Shown: positions 14,560 to 25,918 of the stretch, piece after piece | Layout: every line of letters begins with the position of its first letter | Position numbering within the stretch: position 1 is the first letter of the stretch | Source of the DNA: Raphanus sativus | Lineage: Eukaryota > Streptophyta > Magnoliopsida > Brassicales > Brassicaceae | DNA length: 64,000 nt | Assembly: GCF_000801105.2 (NCBI RefSeq) | Contig: NC_079515.1 | Coordinates: 28,419,407-28,483,406, forward strand | Direction of reading: 5' to 3' | Made by a program: the position numbers and the translations under genes | The notes under the pieces: generated by a model | Seen by the model: the letters and a program-made list of their open reading frames with translations, nothing else | Databases searched by the model: none | What the model was told of the DNA's origin: nothing

Positions 14560-16332
14560 GTAAGGTTGAAGGATGCAACAGAAGTGAATGGACTCAGAGA
14601 TGAGAGAAGCAAAAAGAAGGTTAATAGCTTTATTTTAGGAGAGAAAGAGGAGATTGCGGATAAGGTGGGTGTGGCTGCCACAACCAATAACGACGAGAGA
14701 TGGATAATTCTTTTCTTTTTTTCCTAAATATCCTTGGACACACGTTTCTCATCGCTCAACTCTCGTATGTGTTTTATTAAGGGTTTATTACTGGGTTAAG
14801 CCCATAACAGAATTAAGCCTTGGGCTTGTATGTTTTCATTTTTTTCTTGCATTTAATTAATTAAGAAAGCCAGCTTACAAAAAAAAACTCTCCTATTATT
14901 TCTTGATTTCACTTTTACTCCTTTTTTTCAAAATGATCAATTTTAATCTTCCAGAGCAAAATAGAGTGTACTTATTCGTTTTGTTCTATTTTTATTCTGC
15001 TTACAGGATCACATTCCGGTTAAGCAAATAACCGGATTTTATTTTATTTCATTTTATTTCGACATGTTCCGTTGGGTCAATCCAATACTTTTTCGGTTTC
15101 CATTTTTAGATAATTTTGAATAATTCGGTTAGAAATCACATTTTGAAATTTTGTTGGATACAATATCGTATAACTTGAATAAATTTAAATATTTCAAATA
15201 ATCTTTTTGAAAATTCAGTTATATCGAAAAATTATGACAATTTTAAATATCTGAGATAAAAAGTAATATAGTAACCCATTTTTTAGGTTTTCGGTTATAA
15301 AATAGTATTTTAGAATAATTGTTAATATTAAACTAAAGATAGTTTTTTAAGATATATCAATATTTGGACACCTATTTGATTTTCGGTTTAGTTTTGATTT
15401 TTCTATTCCAATGACATAGAAACCGTTAAAGATATTTGTGAACATTAATTCGGTTTTGATTTTGTTTTTTTATGTTGTTTCAGTTATCAATTTATATGGC
15501 AAGACTTTGATCGGTTTTGATAAATAATTGATTTAAACTTACTTTTTATAATATATTTTATATATCAATACTGTTATTATATAAAATCCATTGCAGATTC
15601 ATATAAAATTCATTTCTGTTCGACATTAAAAAAAAATATCCCAATTCTTTGTTCGATGATTTTTATTCTCTTATCTTTTTTTTTATCTCAAACATTTTAT
15701 ACGCTTTTACATGCTTTAGGCTATAATATGGTCCAAAAGAATCTTCTTCTTTTTTTTTATTAACTGGTCTAAAAGAATCTTAAATATCTTTCTTATATTT
15801 AAATAAAAATGAATTAAAAAGAAACTGATCGTTCAGTATTATTAAAAATTTTAGAAAGGGGAAGTAAAACGCAAACAATCTTTGCTGACACAATTATTTT
15901 CTCCAAAAGTTCGTTGAGACAAATTAAATAATCGACGATCGTAAAGTTTCCGAAAATACCACAGAAAAATCGAGTCATCTCTGTTAGATTGATATTATCT
16001 GTTCACAAAATGATGTGTTGCTCCAAAAAAAAGAAGATGATGACTATGTAACAATTTCTTTTATTACAGTTTAAAAGTGCTAGAAAAATATTCAGGAGAT
16101 GTGCACAACAGAAATAATTATTATCAAGTTTGAAGAAGTTACAGGGTTATAGGAAGATTACAGAAAAACCTTTATAATAAAATTCAAACTTAACTCCACG
16201 TTATACAACACTGCATCAGATAACTATTTGTTTTTTTTCTTTTTCTTTTGCATTCAAAGTTAATATTAAAGTAAATGATTCGTTCGAAGTTCAACCAAGC
16301 TTGTTATTTGGGCATTAAACCACAAACCGTGA
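14560..16332. other. AT-rich intergenic DNA, PETM promoter side
   Basis: This should contain the PETM promoter near its left side and the JGB 3' region near its right side. The middle (about 15,000-15,560) is rich in short ttcggtt/gttttcgg-type motifs typical of degraded repeats in Brassicaceae. I found no terminal repeats and no gene. Confidence 0.5.
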
Positions 16333-17733
16333 CTAATGTCTCCGATGACTGCTGGCTCCACCAGTGGACGAAGAGACACTGCCCTCGGACATAAAAGGCT
16401 CCGAATGCGATATGACTTGTTGTTGCTGCTGCTGGTGCATCATGCCGATCTGGTTCATGTCAATGAAAGATTCCGAAACTCCCCAAACTTTTACCGACTT
16501 ATCCAGACTCCCACTATATACGATCCATTTTTTGTCTTTATGTTCGGACACTTCACGATCTGCTTCTACCGCCAAACATTTTACAGGACCCGTGTGACCA
16601 GTAAGCACAGAAAGACATGTATGAATATTTGCATCCCTCTTCCACACACATATCGTCTTATCAGCAGATCCACTAAAGACAAGACTCCCGGCAACTTCAA
16701 GGCAAAGAACAGCAAGCTTGTGTCCTTTTAAAACACCACCGTAGTTCAACTGCTTCTCTCTCTCCCAAAAATTCACCAATCCATCACTGGAACCAAAGTA
16801 GACAGCAGCACCGTTCTTACTTACAGCCAAAGCAGTGACCGCACTTTCTTGCTTTGTTAACGTTTGCATGAGCGTGTGCTTTGTGTATTTTCCTTTTTGC
16901 TCACGTTTCCACGCTTTGACCGTTCCATCAGCTGATCCGGAGAAAACAATCGCTTCGGTCGTCGAAACCACCGAGTTTACAGCATCATCGTGAGCTGGGA
17001 TCGATTCAAGACATTTTGAATCAGAAATTCTCCACACTTTGATGGTTCGATCCCACGACGCGGAATACAACAGCCCTTGCTCGTCGTTTAGGCTCAGACA
17101 AGAAATAGCATCGGCATGCTTGATCCAAAGCGCGGTGCGGTTCTTCTTCACCTCGACGTAGTTTCTCGGTTTGAGAGAGGCCTTGAAAATATCCTTCAGG
17201 GTAGGTAGCGTCCCGGACCGTTTGTGCAAGCTTTGGTTCTTAGGAGATACTTTCCAAACGCGAATCTTACCGTCCTGGTGACCTGTGAAAATCTTTTCCC
17301 CTGAAATCACAATGGCCTTTACCAACCCGCTGTTGCATTTAAATGCACTAAACTCCTTTAGATTCTTCCACACACGTATGTTCTTGCTGTCGGAACCAGT
17401 GTAAAGAAGATCTTTTGTGGCCGCTAAAGAATAGATATGACCTTCTTCGCGAACAAGCGAGCCGATGAGGCCATTCTGAGGTAGATTCTCTTCGACACTA
17501 GACCATTGGGTTTGAGCGAATGGATTTGCTTGGTTCCAAGGAGACATCATCATTGGAGAACCTTCACAGCTCATTCTATCGTACATTCCTGTGCCAACTG
17601 CAGATGCACTGCTATTGCGTACCCCGTACTCTTCCTCTGTTTGGTTAGCCGTTGTGGAGGAGGTGAGATTCGGATCAGAATGCATCATATTGCCATATTT
17701 TGCTCTAGGAATACTATCCGGTTCGGCGAACAT
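16333..17733 (-). CDS. JGB: WD40 protein JINGUBANG-like
   Basis: A single-exon gene of 466 residues; the Arabidopsis homologue At2g26490 is also about 465 and intronless. JINGUBANG is a WD40-repeat protein reported to restrain pollen germination under unfavourable conditions. About seven WD units are visible between residues roughly 90 and 425, for example [78 protein letters not shown] and [13 protein letters not shown]. The N-terminus is Ser/Asn-rich and disordered, and the C-terminus has a short Gln run (QQQQQQ) and a Ser-rich tail. The 465-residue length and lack of introns make the start at 17733 secure. Confidence 0.94.
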   Translation of the reverse strand: MFAEPDSIPRAKYGNMMHSDPNLTSSTTANQTEEEYGVRNSSASAVGTGMYDRMSCEGSPMMMSPWNQANPFAQTQWSSVEENLPQNGLIGSLVREEGHIYSLAATKDLLYTGSDSKNIRVWKNLKEFSAFKCNSGLVKAIVISGEKIFTGHQDGKIRVWKVSPKNQSLHKRSGTLPTLKDIFKASLKPRNYVEVKKNRTALWIKHADAISCLSLNDEQGLLYSASWDRTIKVWRISDSKCLESIPAHDDAVNSVVSTTEAIVFSGSADGTVKAWKREQKGKYTKHTLMQTLTKQESAVTALAVSKNGAAVYFGSSDGLVNFWEREKQLNYGGVLKGHKLAVLCLEVAGSLVFSGSADKTICVWKRDANIHTCLSVLTGHTGPVKCLAVEADREVSEHKDKKWIVYSGSLDKSVKVWGVSESFIDMNQIGMMHQQQQQQVISHSEPFMSEGSVSSSTGGASSHRRH

Positions 17734-18932
17734 TTTTGAATGTAGATGCTAAGATTTGGTTCTCGTCGGATTATTTAAAACTCTGAATTAATATTATTTC
17801 GTAAGAAGAGAAGAATATAAAAAAGAAAAGAAAAGAAAGGATATTAGATTTTGAGATTGGAAGGGGTTGGGTTTTCGCTTAAGAATGATGATGTGATGCA
17901 AATATAGCTGTGGCAGGGAGCCATTCGAGAATGGTTGGTTAAACTTTTTTAGTTATCATGTCTGTCAACTTAAATCTAATTTAGGAAAACTCTTGTTGAT
18001 TCATCTTCCCATGTTACACATTGTTCTAACTCCTAGCGATCTTTTACTATTTGTGAGTTCCCTTCAAATAGATTTGTAGTTTTAAAGGCGAGCAGCAGAG
18101 AATTACCGTCGGAACAGAAATAGAAAGTGGTTAGATTACATAAGTCTACTTCCATGCCAAACAAGTTTGTAAACCATATGTCTAGAATGCTACTAGCTAT
18201 TATTGATATTATCTTTTTGGATCTTACTAAAAACAGATAGTGGAGTTATCGTGTAATGAACTTAATTAGACTAGCTTTTGGGGTTCAAAATAGATAAAAG
18301 AGCAATCACATATTTAAAATCATACTTAATATATCTATATACTATATAAATCATATTTCGTTCACCTTAAATTAAAGATGTTTTAAGAATTTTAAAAACT
18401 CTGGAGACTTTTGCTCAAGATACATATCAAATTAACTTAACCAAAAACTTGTAATATTTATATCTAAGACCATCACCAATGGTGCTTAATTCACTATTTG
18501 TTCAATTGACGTTTCATTCTTTTTTTTTTTCATTTCTTCAAATTTTGAAATAATATTTCTTTAATAAAATAATGTTCAGTTCTTTATTTTTGTAGTTTTC
18601 GCAGTGGATAACTCTTTGATATTTGTATTATTCAGATTGTGTGTGGGAAGAGTTGGTACATGCGAATGGGAGAAGAAGATAAGCTCGAACTTATCATACT
18701 CATGCCACAGTTAATGAGGTAACTGACCAGTTGACTCAGTGTAACCGTAACTCAATTACTAACCATCCAAACAAGGCCGTAAAGTCTGGTGATTGGACTC
18801 TCAAAATCAAAGAGTTTACAAGTAGTTGTTGTTGAGATGTAAAATCCTTTTAAACTCTGAAACTAAAGATAAAATACAAACAATCCAAAATAAAACCGAG
18901 AGAGCTGGAGTTACATAGTTGAGAAAATAAAC
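17734..18932. other. Intergenic, JGB promoter region
   Basis: The 1.2-kb interval upstream of JGB and downstream of SMU2. It contains a GA-rich leader-like tract just upstream of JGB (about 17,800-17,850). I see no other gene and no clear mobile element. Confidence 0.5.
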
Positions 18933-21900
18933 TCAATGCTTGGATCTCTTGGGAGTCGGTGAAGCGTAGGCATCCAAAGAACCAACATCCCCGCCCTCCT
19001 TCTCCATCTTCTTTCTCGTCATTATTTTATTGATCTGGTTAAGCTCGTTGTTAAGTTTCTGGTCACGGTTCTGCTTCTTTGTCTTTCTACCGTCTTGCAT
19101 CTTTACCCCAAACTGGAACGCTGCTTTTGGCATCGCTTCCTTCTGCTCATTATATTTTTCCCATTCCTCTTCTGTCTCAAAATCCCACCGATGTAACCCC
19201 CCTTTTGCCTGTTTCATGTATTAACATCAACACCCACAAACTGTTAAACTTTTCTCTTGGCAGAAAAATAAAAAAATATAATGAGTGTAACAGGTTTAAC
19301 AGAAAAGTTTTATTTTTCTGCCAAGAGTTTGACTGAACCAGGGAGTACATTTACCTTTCCGCCCATGTCCATTTTAGACAAATCAGCTTCTTCATCGCTA
19401 CCGACAACCTCATGGTTGTACTCTTGGTAACCCGGGTAACACTCTGAATAACTCTCGGATACAAAAGTTGGATCTTTCTCCCGTGCGTCTTTCTCCCTCA
19501 ACTGTAGAAGCCTTTGGTCATCGCGCTTGAACACTGATCCCAAACCCCTATCTTTCTCTTCCTGAGACATGAGTTGAGGATCTTGTAAAACATCCGTTTC
19601 TGGTTGGGCAACGTAACCCTCCATTCCAGGCTGTAGGTACTGCTCTTCATACCCTGTTTGCTCTACGTATTGGTAATCCTGCCACTCTCCCGCACCCTGT
19701 CCTTGAGTATACATTCCACCATATCCACTCTGAAAAACACACAACTCAACAAATATTTAGAAAGTGGAATTAATTTGCATTTTATGAATTTCAAGCAAGG
19801 ATTAGATATAGCGAACTGACCATATCTTGCCATTCTTGACCCGCAGTTGGCTGTACTGGACCATATACTGGCTCAGCAAAATAACTGACTTTCTCCTTAT
19901 CCCTGGGAGATTCTTCCATGTCCTCAGAGATAGGACTCAGCGTCACATCTTTACCAGGAACAGTGTAGTCGACGCCATCACCAACAAATATGTCATCTTC
20001 GTCTGTCCTGGTAACAGGGGGTACTTCTTCTTTGTTACTCAAATCCATATGGTTGATCCCAGCGGGGGGTAATGGCGGAGGAGGAGGCAAAACTTCCCTT
20101 TGACTTATGTTCTTAGATCCATTCTCAATCTTAGACTGATTATTGTCTTCATCATATCCATGAGCAATAGTTGACGTCTTTCCTGTATTTACAAAGTTGC
20201 AGAGAACGTGATTGAAAGGGGGAAAAGACGAAACAATTTGAGGAGATTTTTTCTAACCAGCTTGTAAGCGACGCAGTACTGCTATTACAAAATATCTATG
20301 TGCAATGCAAGTGCAGGTAGGAAATGCACAACATGTATGATCTTACAGTGAGGATTACCTTTACCATCTTTTTCTTTCTTTTTCTTCTTGAGTACTTTCC
20401 CCGTGGATCCAAGGCGAAGGTATGTCATGATTTTAGCAATTCGATCAAGCACAGAACCATCAACATTGACTGTCACAAGTTCCTGTCCGAGAAAGAATAA
20501 ATAGCATTAGTGCATGCTCATGATTCAGTTATCACCGCAACTGCAGCAGCGCTTTCATTAAAAAATTTAAACTATATTTTTCTTATCCAAGATCAGCAGG
20601 AAAATGATGAATATATATTTTCGAAGAAATATAATTAATATATTATTTTACCAAAACCCATTACAACAATTAATATTGTAGCTATATCAACGAAGAGGCT
20701 GCAGAGACCAGAAAAGTATGCTTATTTCAATTAAATCACCACAAACATCGCATATGAAACAATCACTGTGCACAGTCCTATGACATCTTCAGGATCAAGA
20801 AGACCATTGCAACAAAGAGTTCAAAATACACATACCTCTGGTAATGGACAGTCAGCTTTACTCCGATATAAAGTGGTCGGTATGTCATGGGTATAGCCGC
20901 CCTCCTAAACTCAGCAAAAATAGTAGCAAAGAGTAAATCAAATTATCATGATAGAAGACTCAGAAAATGTGTATTTGACTAAAATCATACTGAGGTTAGC
21001 TGGCTTAACTGAGTCTTAAGACACTTGTGAACCAACTAAAAAAAATAATTTAAAGGAAACTTCATTCATAACACTACTGAGTAGCAATAGTGTATTCAGC
21101 TTTTTTCCTCTTATTTTACAAAAGCAGACACGAAATACGAACTAAGGGACTTTTCAACCAACTCTGATGACACGATTCTTAAAATAGATTACGTCAGCTA
21201 CCTTCTTAAGAAGAAGTGTGGAAGCAGAATAGACAATCCTACTATAAAAAGTAAAAAAAAAAAAAGCATTACCATATCATAAACAAAAGTCATTCTGCCG
21301 GGAAGGAAGAGGTCATTAGACTTGATGATAGTTTGAGGTTTGACAATCCACTGGTAAACTGACTGAAACAGGATTAAAAAAGAGAACATCAAGCTTTTAG
21401 TCTAAATCCCAAAAACTTGAGCAATCAAAATGACAAATACCTTTGCAGCTGCAGTACGGAAAGTAACTCGTTGATCTTCCTTAGGCGCACTGTAAAAAGA
21501 AGAGGAAAAATTTGCGCAAAACAGGACAAAAGAGAAAAATAAAATAAAAAATAAAAAAAGCTACCTAGCCTTGCCAACATCATCGTCAGTGTCGGGTTTC
21601 TTGTCAATTTCGCTCCTAACTTTGTTGAGGAGAGCATAATCCAACCCCTTAACCAAATGTGTATGTTCAACATCACCTCCGAGATACTTGCTGTTCTCTA
21701 TAGAGAGCTTAAGTGCATCCGCAGCACTAAAAAGAAGAGAGAAACAAAAGTTAGACATAGACAAGGAAGGAAGGGGGTTTTAGATAGAGAAATGGAGAGA
21801 TGAGAAAAAGGAAGGGGGTTCAATTAACCGGATATCAACAGCGCCGGGAGGAGCAACGGCGTGGAAAGAACCAAGCTCGGAGGGATCATAATCAGGATTC

Positions 21901-22110
21901 TGATTCTCCCTTCGTTCCTTGGCTCTGTCTCTGTACTTTTGACTATCTGACTCTTCTGCTTTCTCCTCCCTATTCAACGAGAACGAGAACTCGAGTAAGT
22001 TTTAATAATTCACCTCCAATTAGATTGATTGATGGAAGGAGAGGGAGATTGATTACTCACTTCCGACGAGCAGCAATCTTTTCCTTGTAATGAGATTTCG
22101 ACGAACTCAT
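18933..22110 (-). CDS. SMU2: RED/IK family splicing factor SMU2
   Basis: Ten exons on the minus strand: 22110-22061, 21969-21829, 21726-21565, 21489-21441, 21362-21273, 20904-20836, 20482-20359, 20182-19821, 19729-19355 and 19208-18933. They close in frame to 565 residues; Arabidopsis SMU2 is about 585. RED/SMU2 partners SMU1 in the spliceosome, where it is needed for correct splice-site choice. Visible family blocks are NPDYDPSELGSFHAVAPPGA, the KGLDYALLNKVRSEI block, PGRMTFVYDM, HDIPTTLYRSKADCPLPE, the VLDRIAKIMTYLRLGSTG block and a C-terminal basic tail ending PKRSKH. A Pro-rich tract and acidic stretches in the middle are low-complexity. An LTR retrotransposon begins only 237 bases upstream of the start codon, leaving a very short private promoter. 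Confidence 0.94.
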
Positions 22111-22347
22111 TTGATTCCGAGATTGATTCTCGATCGATTTCACGCCCTCTTCTTCTTTTCTAGGGTTTACAATGTGTTCTTCTTCGATTTCGGATTCTAG
22201 CTACTGCTTTCAGGTTAATTGGTTTATGGGAAAGATGATACATGTCATCATCATCACCGACTTTTTTATTTTTAAGCCATATTTCGGTTTGCCGTCTGGT
22301 TTTACGTTCGGTTCTTATCGGTTTAACAACTTCAACACGTCAAACAC

Positions 22348-22697
22348 TGTGATAGCTTGAAGCAATACCAATCGGTTTAGCTATTTAATTTCCCTGGTTT
22401 AGTTCTTTAATAATGGGTTTAGCTTTATGGTTTAATCCTTTGGTTTAGTAAACACTATATGTAAACGTTTTCTCATTTCCAAGAGAATCAATCAAACAAT
22501 CAACATATTATCGGGTTTATCTCTTATTCTCTCTCTATTCATCGTCATCATCATATCATCACTTTCATACATCATCACCATTGAAATCCTTGTTCTAGAG
22601 ATGATCCTTCTTCCTCAGTGATCTTCTCATGGGCTTTGATTCACCAATCTTCGGATCCTCGGTGGGTTTCTAGGTTGGATTTATCTACCATGTTACA
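22348..22697 (+). repeat. Left LTR
   Basis: 350 bp, TG...CA ends, nearly identical to the right LTR. It has a CT-rich stretch around 22,520-22,600 and ends directly before the tRNA-Met primer-binding site. Confidence 0.95.
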
Positions 22698-22752
22698 TTG
22701 GTATCAGAGCCGTCGAGCTTTAGACTATAAAAAAAAAAAAAAAAAAAAATCT

Positions 22753-24480
22753 ATGGCGATGCCGTTCTTACCATCGAAACAACAAGCCCAAGCTCTGTTG
22801 CTCAAGAGGGAGCTAGAACTGAAACAAGCAGAGCAGGATAAACGACGCTTCACAGCCTTCCGCGAAGATTTCATGAGCTATCTACGTGAGTACTCCTCTC
22901 CATTGGTAAATAAACTTCAGGAATCCCGTGTATCTTCTCCGATCATTCCGGCTACGCCACAGGTTTCATCGATTCAACCCCTTCCTCCTGATCCTCCATA
23001 TCTGAACCCATCAGAGCTTCGTCGCTCGATCTCCATGGCGGTCACACAACAACAAGTCTCGACTGTTTGTAAGGTTGTGGATGGACGAAATCATCAGATA
23101 CAAGCAGGGGATGTTATCGGTGGTCGAGAGAAAGGCAGAAACTTTGAAAACCCTCTGAGTAATTTCGTCGAACACATGGTGGGCCAAAAACATCATGAAG
23201 TTTCTATGGTTGAAAATCCGAAAATGGAGCGGTACACTGACGGATTTGGACGCAAAGCTCCGTTATCTACTTCTTCAGTTACTTCTCCTCTGCCAAAGAA
23301 GTCTCCTGATCCTCCAGACATGATCCATGGAAAAAGCAGAAACAAAGGTACTATCTTTCCAAAGTACTCTTGTGAAGAAATGTATGAAAGAATGGGAATG
23401 GGATTGTGTGTGTTTTGTGAAGAGTTTGATACCCAAGGTCACTATCAACTGAAGCACAAAGGATTACAAGTTCTTGTGATGGAATGTGATGATGAAGAGA
23501 AGATTGAAGAACTCGTAGACAGTGTCTCTGTAGTTTTGGTTCAGAAAGAAAAGCAAGCCACTGATCAGGAACATGAGAATGCTAAAGATAAGCTTGCAGA
23601 TTATTGTTCACTGCCAAATGAATATCAGGATGATTCAGCATTATTGATCAAATCATCCAACGATATTGAGCTCTTGTTAGCACATGAGTTCTCTGATTCT
23701 CAAAGAAGCGTTCTCTCTCTATCCGAACTGGTTCAGTGTATCTCTGGTAGAGATGATAATGAAGAGAAACACTGCGTTTGTCTCTCTCAGGTCGAACGAA
23801 TATGGGAGCCAGGTTGGTTACCAGCTAAAGCAATTCAGTTGTACTGGCCAGGGATACGTCAGCAGTTGTACCGGCCAGAGATATGTCAGAGCTTGTGGTT
23901 CTCTGCAGTAGTTACAGATACAAGGTTGAAGAGACAACTTCATATTCAGCTGAAGGAACTACTTTTGGAGTTTCAGGATGTTCCGAGATTACTATTTGGA
24001 TCATCTGAGTTTAGCACTAAGATTCATAAACCCCCTGATCAAAACAAGAAGTGTGAAGCGGAGTTAGAAATGTATATGCATCATAGTTTTAAAACCCAGA
24101 AGCTGTGTGTCGTGTATCATTGCTCAGAGATGGAATTTTCAGGGTTTAAAAGACTTCATGAGATGGGTTTACACAGAAATCCAGAGTTAGTACACGGTCA
24201 TATCACTGAAGCTTTGTTTTCCCATTTCCTTGCTTGTGGAATCCTGCTGGTCAGTTGTTCGAACCTGCAGGCCTTGCTGGTTTCATACTCTAGACGATGT
24301 CAAAGAATGATTTATCTAGACAGTATCGGCTTTGCTATTACTAGAAGATGGTTGAGTGTTGTTCATCTTCTTTGTTCGATGGGTATAAGTCCCTCGACTG
24401 CAGTACTGTGGAACAGAAAGACAAGAAAAAAAAGAAAATGGAAGTCGTTTGAGTTGGGATTCATTGCTTGTAAGATATGA
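22753..24480 (+). CDS. LTR element ORF1, Gag-like remnant
   Basis: 575 codons from ATG 22753, after a poly(A) tract that follows the primer-binding site. The N-terminus (MAMPFLPSKQQAQALLLKRE onwards) is charged and probably helical, followed by a Pro/Ser-rich linker. Around residues 208-250 (near 23,374-23,500) the block EEMYERMGMGLCVFCEEFDT, then GHYQLKHKGLQVLVMECDDE, strongly resembles the zinc-knuckle region (CxxC...H) of plant Ty3/gypsy Gag, which normally stands before the protease. A later LKELLLEFQDVPRLL block resembles the linker just before gypsy reverse transcriptase. No protease or reverse transcriptase follows. The remainder is unlike any family I recognise. Confidence 0.6.
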   Translation: MAMPFLPSKQQAQALLLKRELELKQAEQDKRRFTAFREDFMSYLREYSSPLVNKLQESRVSSPIIPATPQVSSIQPLPPDPPYLNPSELRRSISMAVTQQQVSTVCKVVDGRNHQIQAGDVIGGREKGRNFENPLSNFVEHMVGQKHHEVSMVENPKMERYTDGFGRKAPLSTSSVTSPLPKKSPDPPDMIHGKSRNKGTIFPKYSCEEMYERMGMGLCVFCEEFDTQGHYQLKHKGLQVLVMECDDEEKIEELVDSVSVVLVQKEKQATDQEHENAKDKLADYCSLPNEYQDDSALLIKSSNDIELLLAHEFSDSQRSVLSLSELVQCISGRDDNEEKHCVCLSQVERIWEPGWLPAKAIQLYWPGIRQQLYRPEICQSLWFSAVVTDTRLKRQLHIQLKELLLEFQDVPRLLFGSSEFSTKIHKPPDQNKKCEAELEMYMHHSFKTQKLCVVYHCSEMEFSGFKRLHEMGLHRNPELVHGHITEALFSHFLACGILLVSCSNLQALLVSYSRRCQRMIYLDSIGFAITRRWLSVVHLLCSMGISPSTAVLWNRKTRKKRKWKSFELGFIACKI

Positions 24481-24577
24481 GGTGCTTAAACCCTTTACCG
24501 AGAAGATTTGTGAAGCTCTGATTCAAGCTGGATATGAGTGGCTCATCTCAAACTATTAATGGCACAAGACAAATATT

Positions 24578-25468
24578 GTGAAAGAGTTGGCAGCTACTGA
24601 TGTATGTGTGAGACTTCTTTGGGAAACTATTACGGACGCGATGGTTGCACTATTTTCAGGATACGGCAAAACAAAGAATTTTACAGAGTATACAAACTGG
24701 TCACAACAAGGGATGCAAGACCATGCAGGCTTCAATCAGTTTCTCTTTGGTACAGAGATGTTCCAAGTGAAACATAAATGGAGATATAAACCATTTCCAA
24801 TCTTTTCAGAAGTGGAACTAGAGGATGAGGCTGCACTTGATACTAGAAATGAAGATGTGTTGAGCTGTTACACCACTAGCCAAGCAAGAAAAGAGGTTGT
24901 ATCATCTCAAGTTGAAGTTGAAGGAACTGTTGAGATGTCTCAGATTTTGCTAGCCTCCACGAATTGTTATGATGCATGCGAAGCGTATGACGGTCTGAAG
25001 TTGAACGTAGACTATCATCATCAACAAAACCTGAAGTTGAACGTAGCAGCTTGGATGTTCAAATCCAAAGCGACAAGGAGAGGACAAATTCTGAACTGGG
25101 CAACTTGGTGTACACATGAGAGACGTTCTTCTTTGGTATGGCACCGGTGGAAAAATAAATACTGTGATAGTCGTGCTTCCGTTGAGCTCTTTAGAAGCAA
25201 GTCACATGGGAATGAGCTTCTAGTTGTAAGACAAATGATGCAGAGAAGTCATAGATCAGAGTGTGGTGTTTACTTGGCTGGAGCTATGGCTATGAAAGGG
25301 GAGATAGAAGGAATATATATAACTGGATATCCTTTGGCTTTAGTCCTCACTTATGAATGGTATCATTCTCCTAGACCACCTGAGGTATTACACAACATGG
25401 ATTGCTGGAGCAGCTACTCATCACTCATCCTTGAGGGCAAGGATGCTCTGAAGAAGGGAGTATTGTGA
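24578..25468 (+). CDS. LTR element ORF2, unknown
   Basis: An open frame of about 296 codons in a different frame from ORF1. Its stop TGA lies inside the first bases of the right LTR. There is no ATG at its left edge, so it may be read by frameshift or splicing, or not at all. It contains an acidic block (FSEVELEDEAALDTRNEDVL) and a short internal duplication (LKLNVDYHHQQN / LKLNVAAW). I recognise no domain. Its openness over about 0.9 kb could reflect youth of the element or true coding. Confidence 0.4.
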   Translation: MKELAATDVCVRLLWETITDAMVALFSGYGKTKNFTEYTNWSQQGMQDHAGFNQFLFGTEMFQVKHKWRYKPFPIFSEVELEDEAALDTRNEDVLSCYTTSQARKEVVSSQVEVEGTVEMSQILLASTNCYDACEAYDGLKLNVDYHHQQNLKLNVAAWMFKSKATRRGQILNWATWCTHERRSSLVWHRWKNKYCDSRASVELFRSKSHGNELLVVRQMMQRSHRSECGVYLAGAMAMKGEIEGIYITGYPLALVLTYEWYHSPRPPEVLHNMDCWSSYSSLILEGKDALKKGVL

Positions 25469-25810
25469 TAGCTTGAAGCAATACCAATCGGTTTAGCTAT
25501 TTAATTTCCCTGGTTTAGTTCTTTAATAATGGGTTTAGCTTTATGGTTTAATCCTTTGGTTTAGTAAACACTATATGTAAACGTTTTCTCATTTCCAAGA
25601 GAATCAATCAAACAATCAACATATTATCTTTATCTCTTATTCTCTCTCTATTCATCGTCATCATCATATCATCACTTTCATACATCATCACCATTGAAAT
25701 CCTTGTTCTAGAGATGATCCTTCTTCCTCAGTGATCTTCTCATGGGCTTTGATTCACCAATCTTCGGATCCTCGGTGGGTTTCTAGGTTGGATTTATCTA
25801 CCCTGTTACA
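25464..25810 (+). repeat. Right LTR
   Basis: 347 bp, TG...CA ends. Compared with the left LTR it lacks three bases in the tatcgggtttatc stretch and has one substitution near the 3' end. Confidence 0.95.
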
Positions 25811-25918
25811 AACACAAAAACAAAGCATCGACGATACATATCCTTTATGATCTGATCTACAACCAAATTAGCTAGTTCTCAAACACGTCCTAGTAGATGA
25901 TTTATGTACACAAACAAA

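Larger units (their letters stand above)
22343..25815 (+). mobile_element. Young non-autonomous LTR retrotransposon
   Basis: Element body 22348-25810 (3463 bp), flanked by the 5-bp duplication AACAC at 22343-22347 and 25811-25815. Two LTRs (22348-22697 and 25464-25810) start with TGTGATAG and end with TGTTACA. They appear to differ only by a 3-base indel and one substitution (catgttaca versus cctgttaca). The primer-binding site ttggtatcagagcc at 22698 is complementary to the 3' end of initiator tRNA-Met, and a purine tract aagaagggag precedes the right LTR. No reverse transcriptase, integrase or RNase H motif is visible, so the element is non-autonomous. Similarity at one point to a Ty3/gypsy-type Gag zinc knuckle suggests a gypsy origin. 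Confidence 0.95.
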
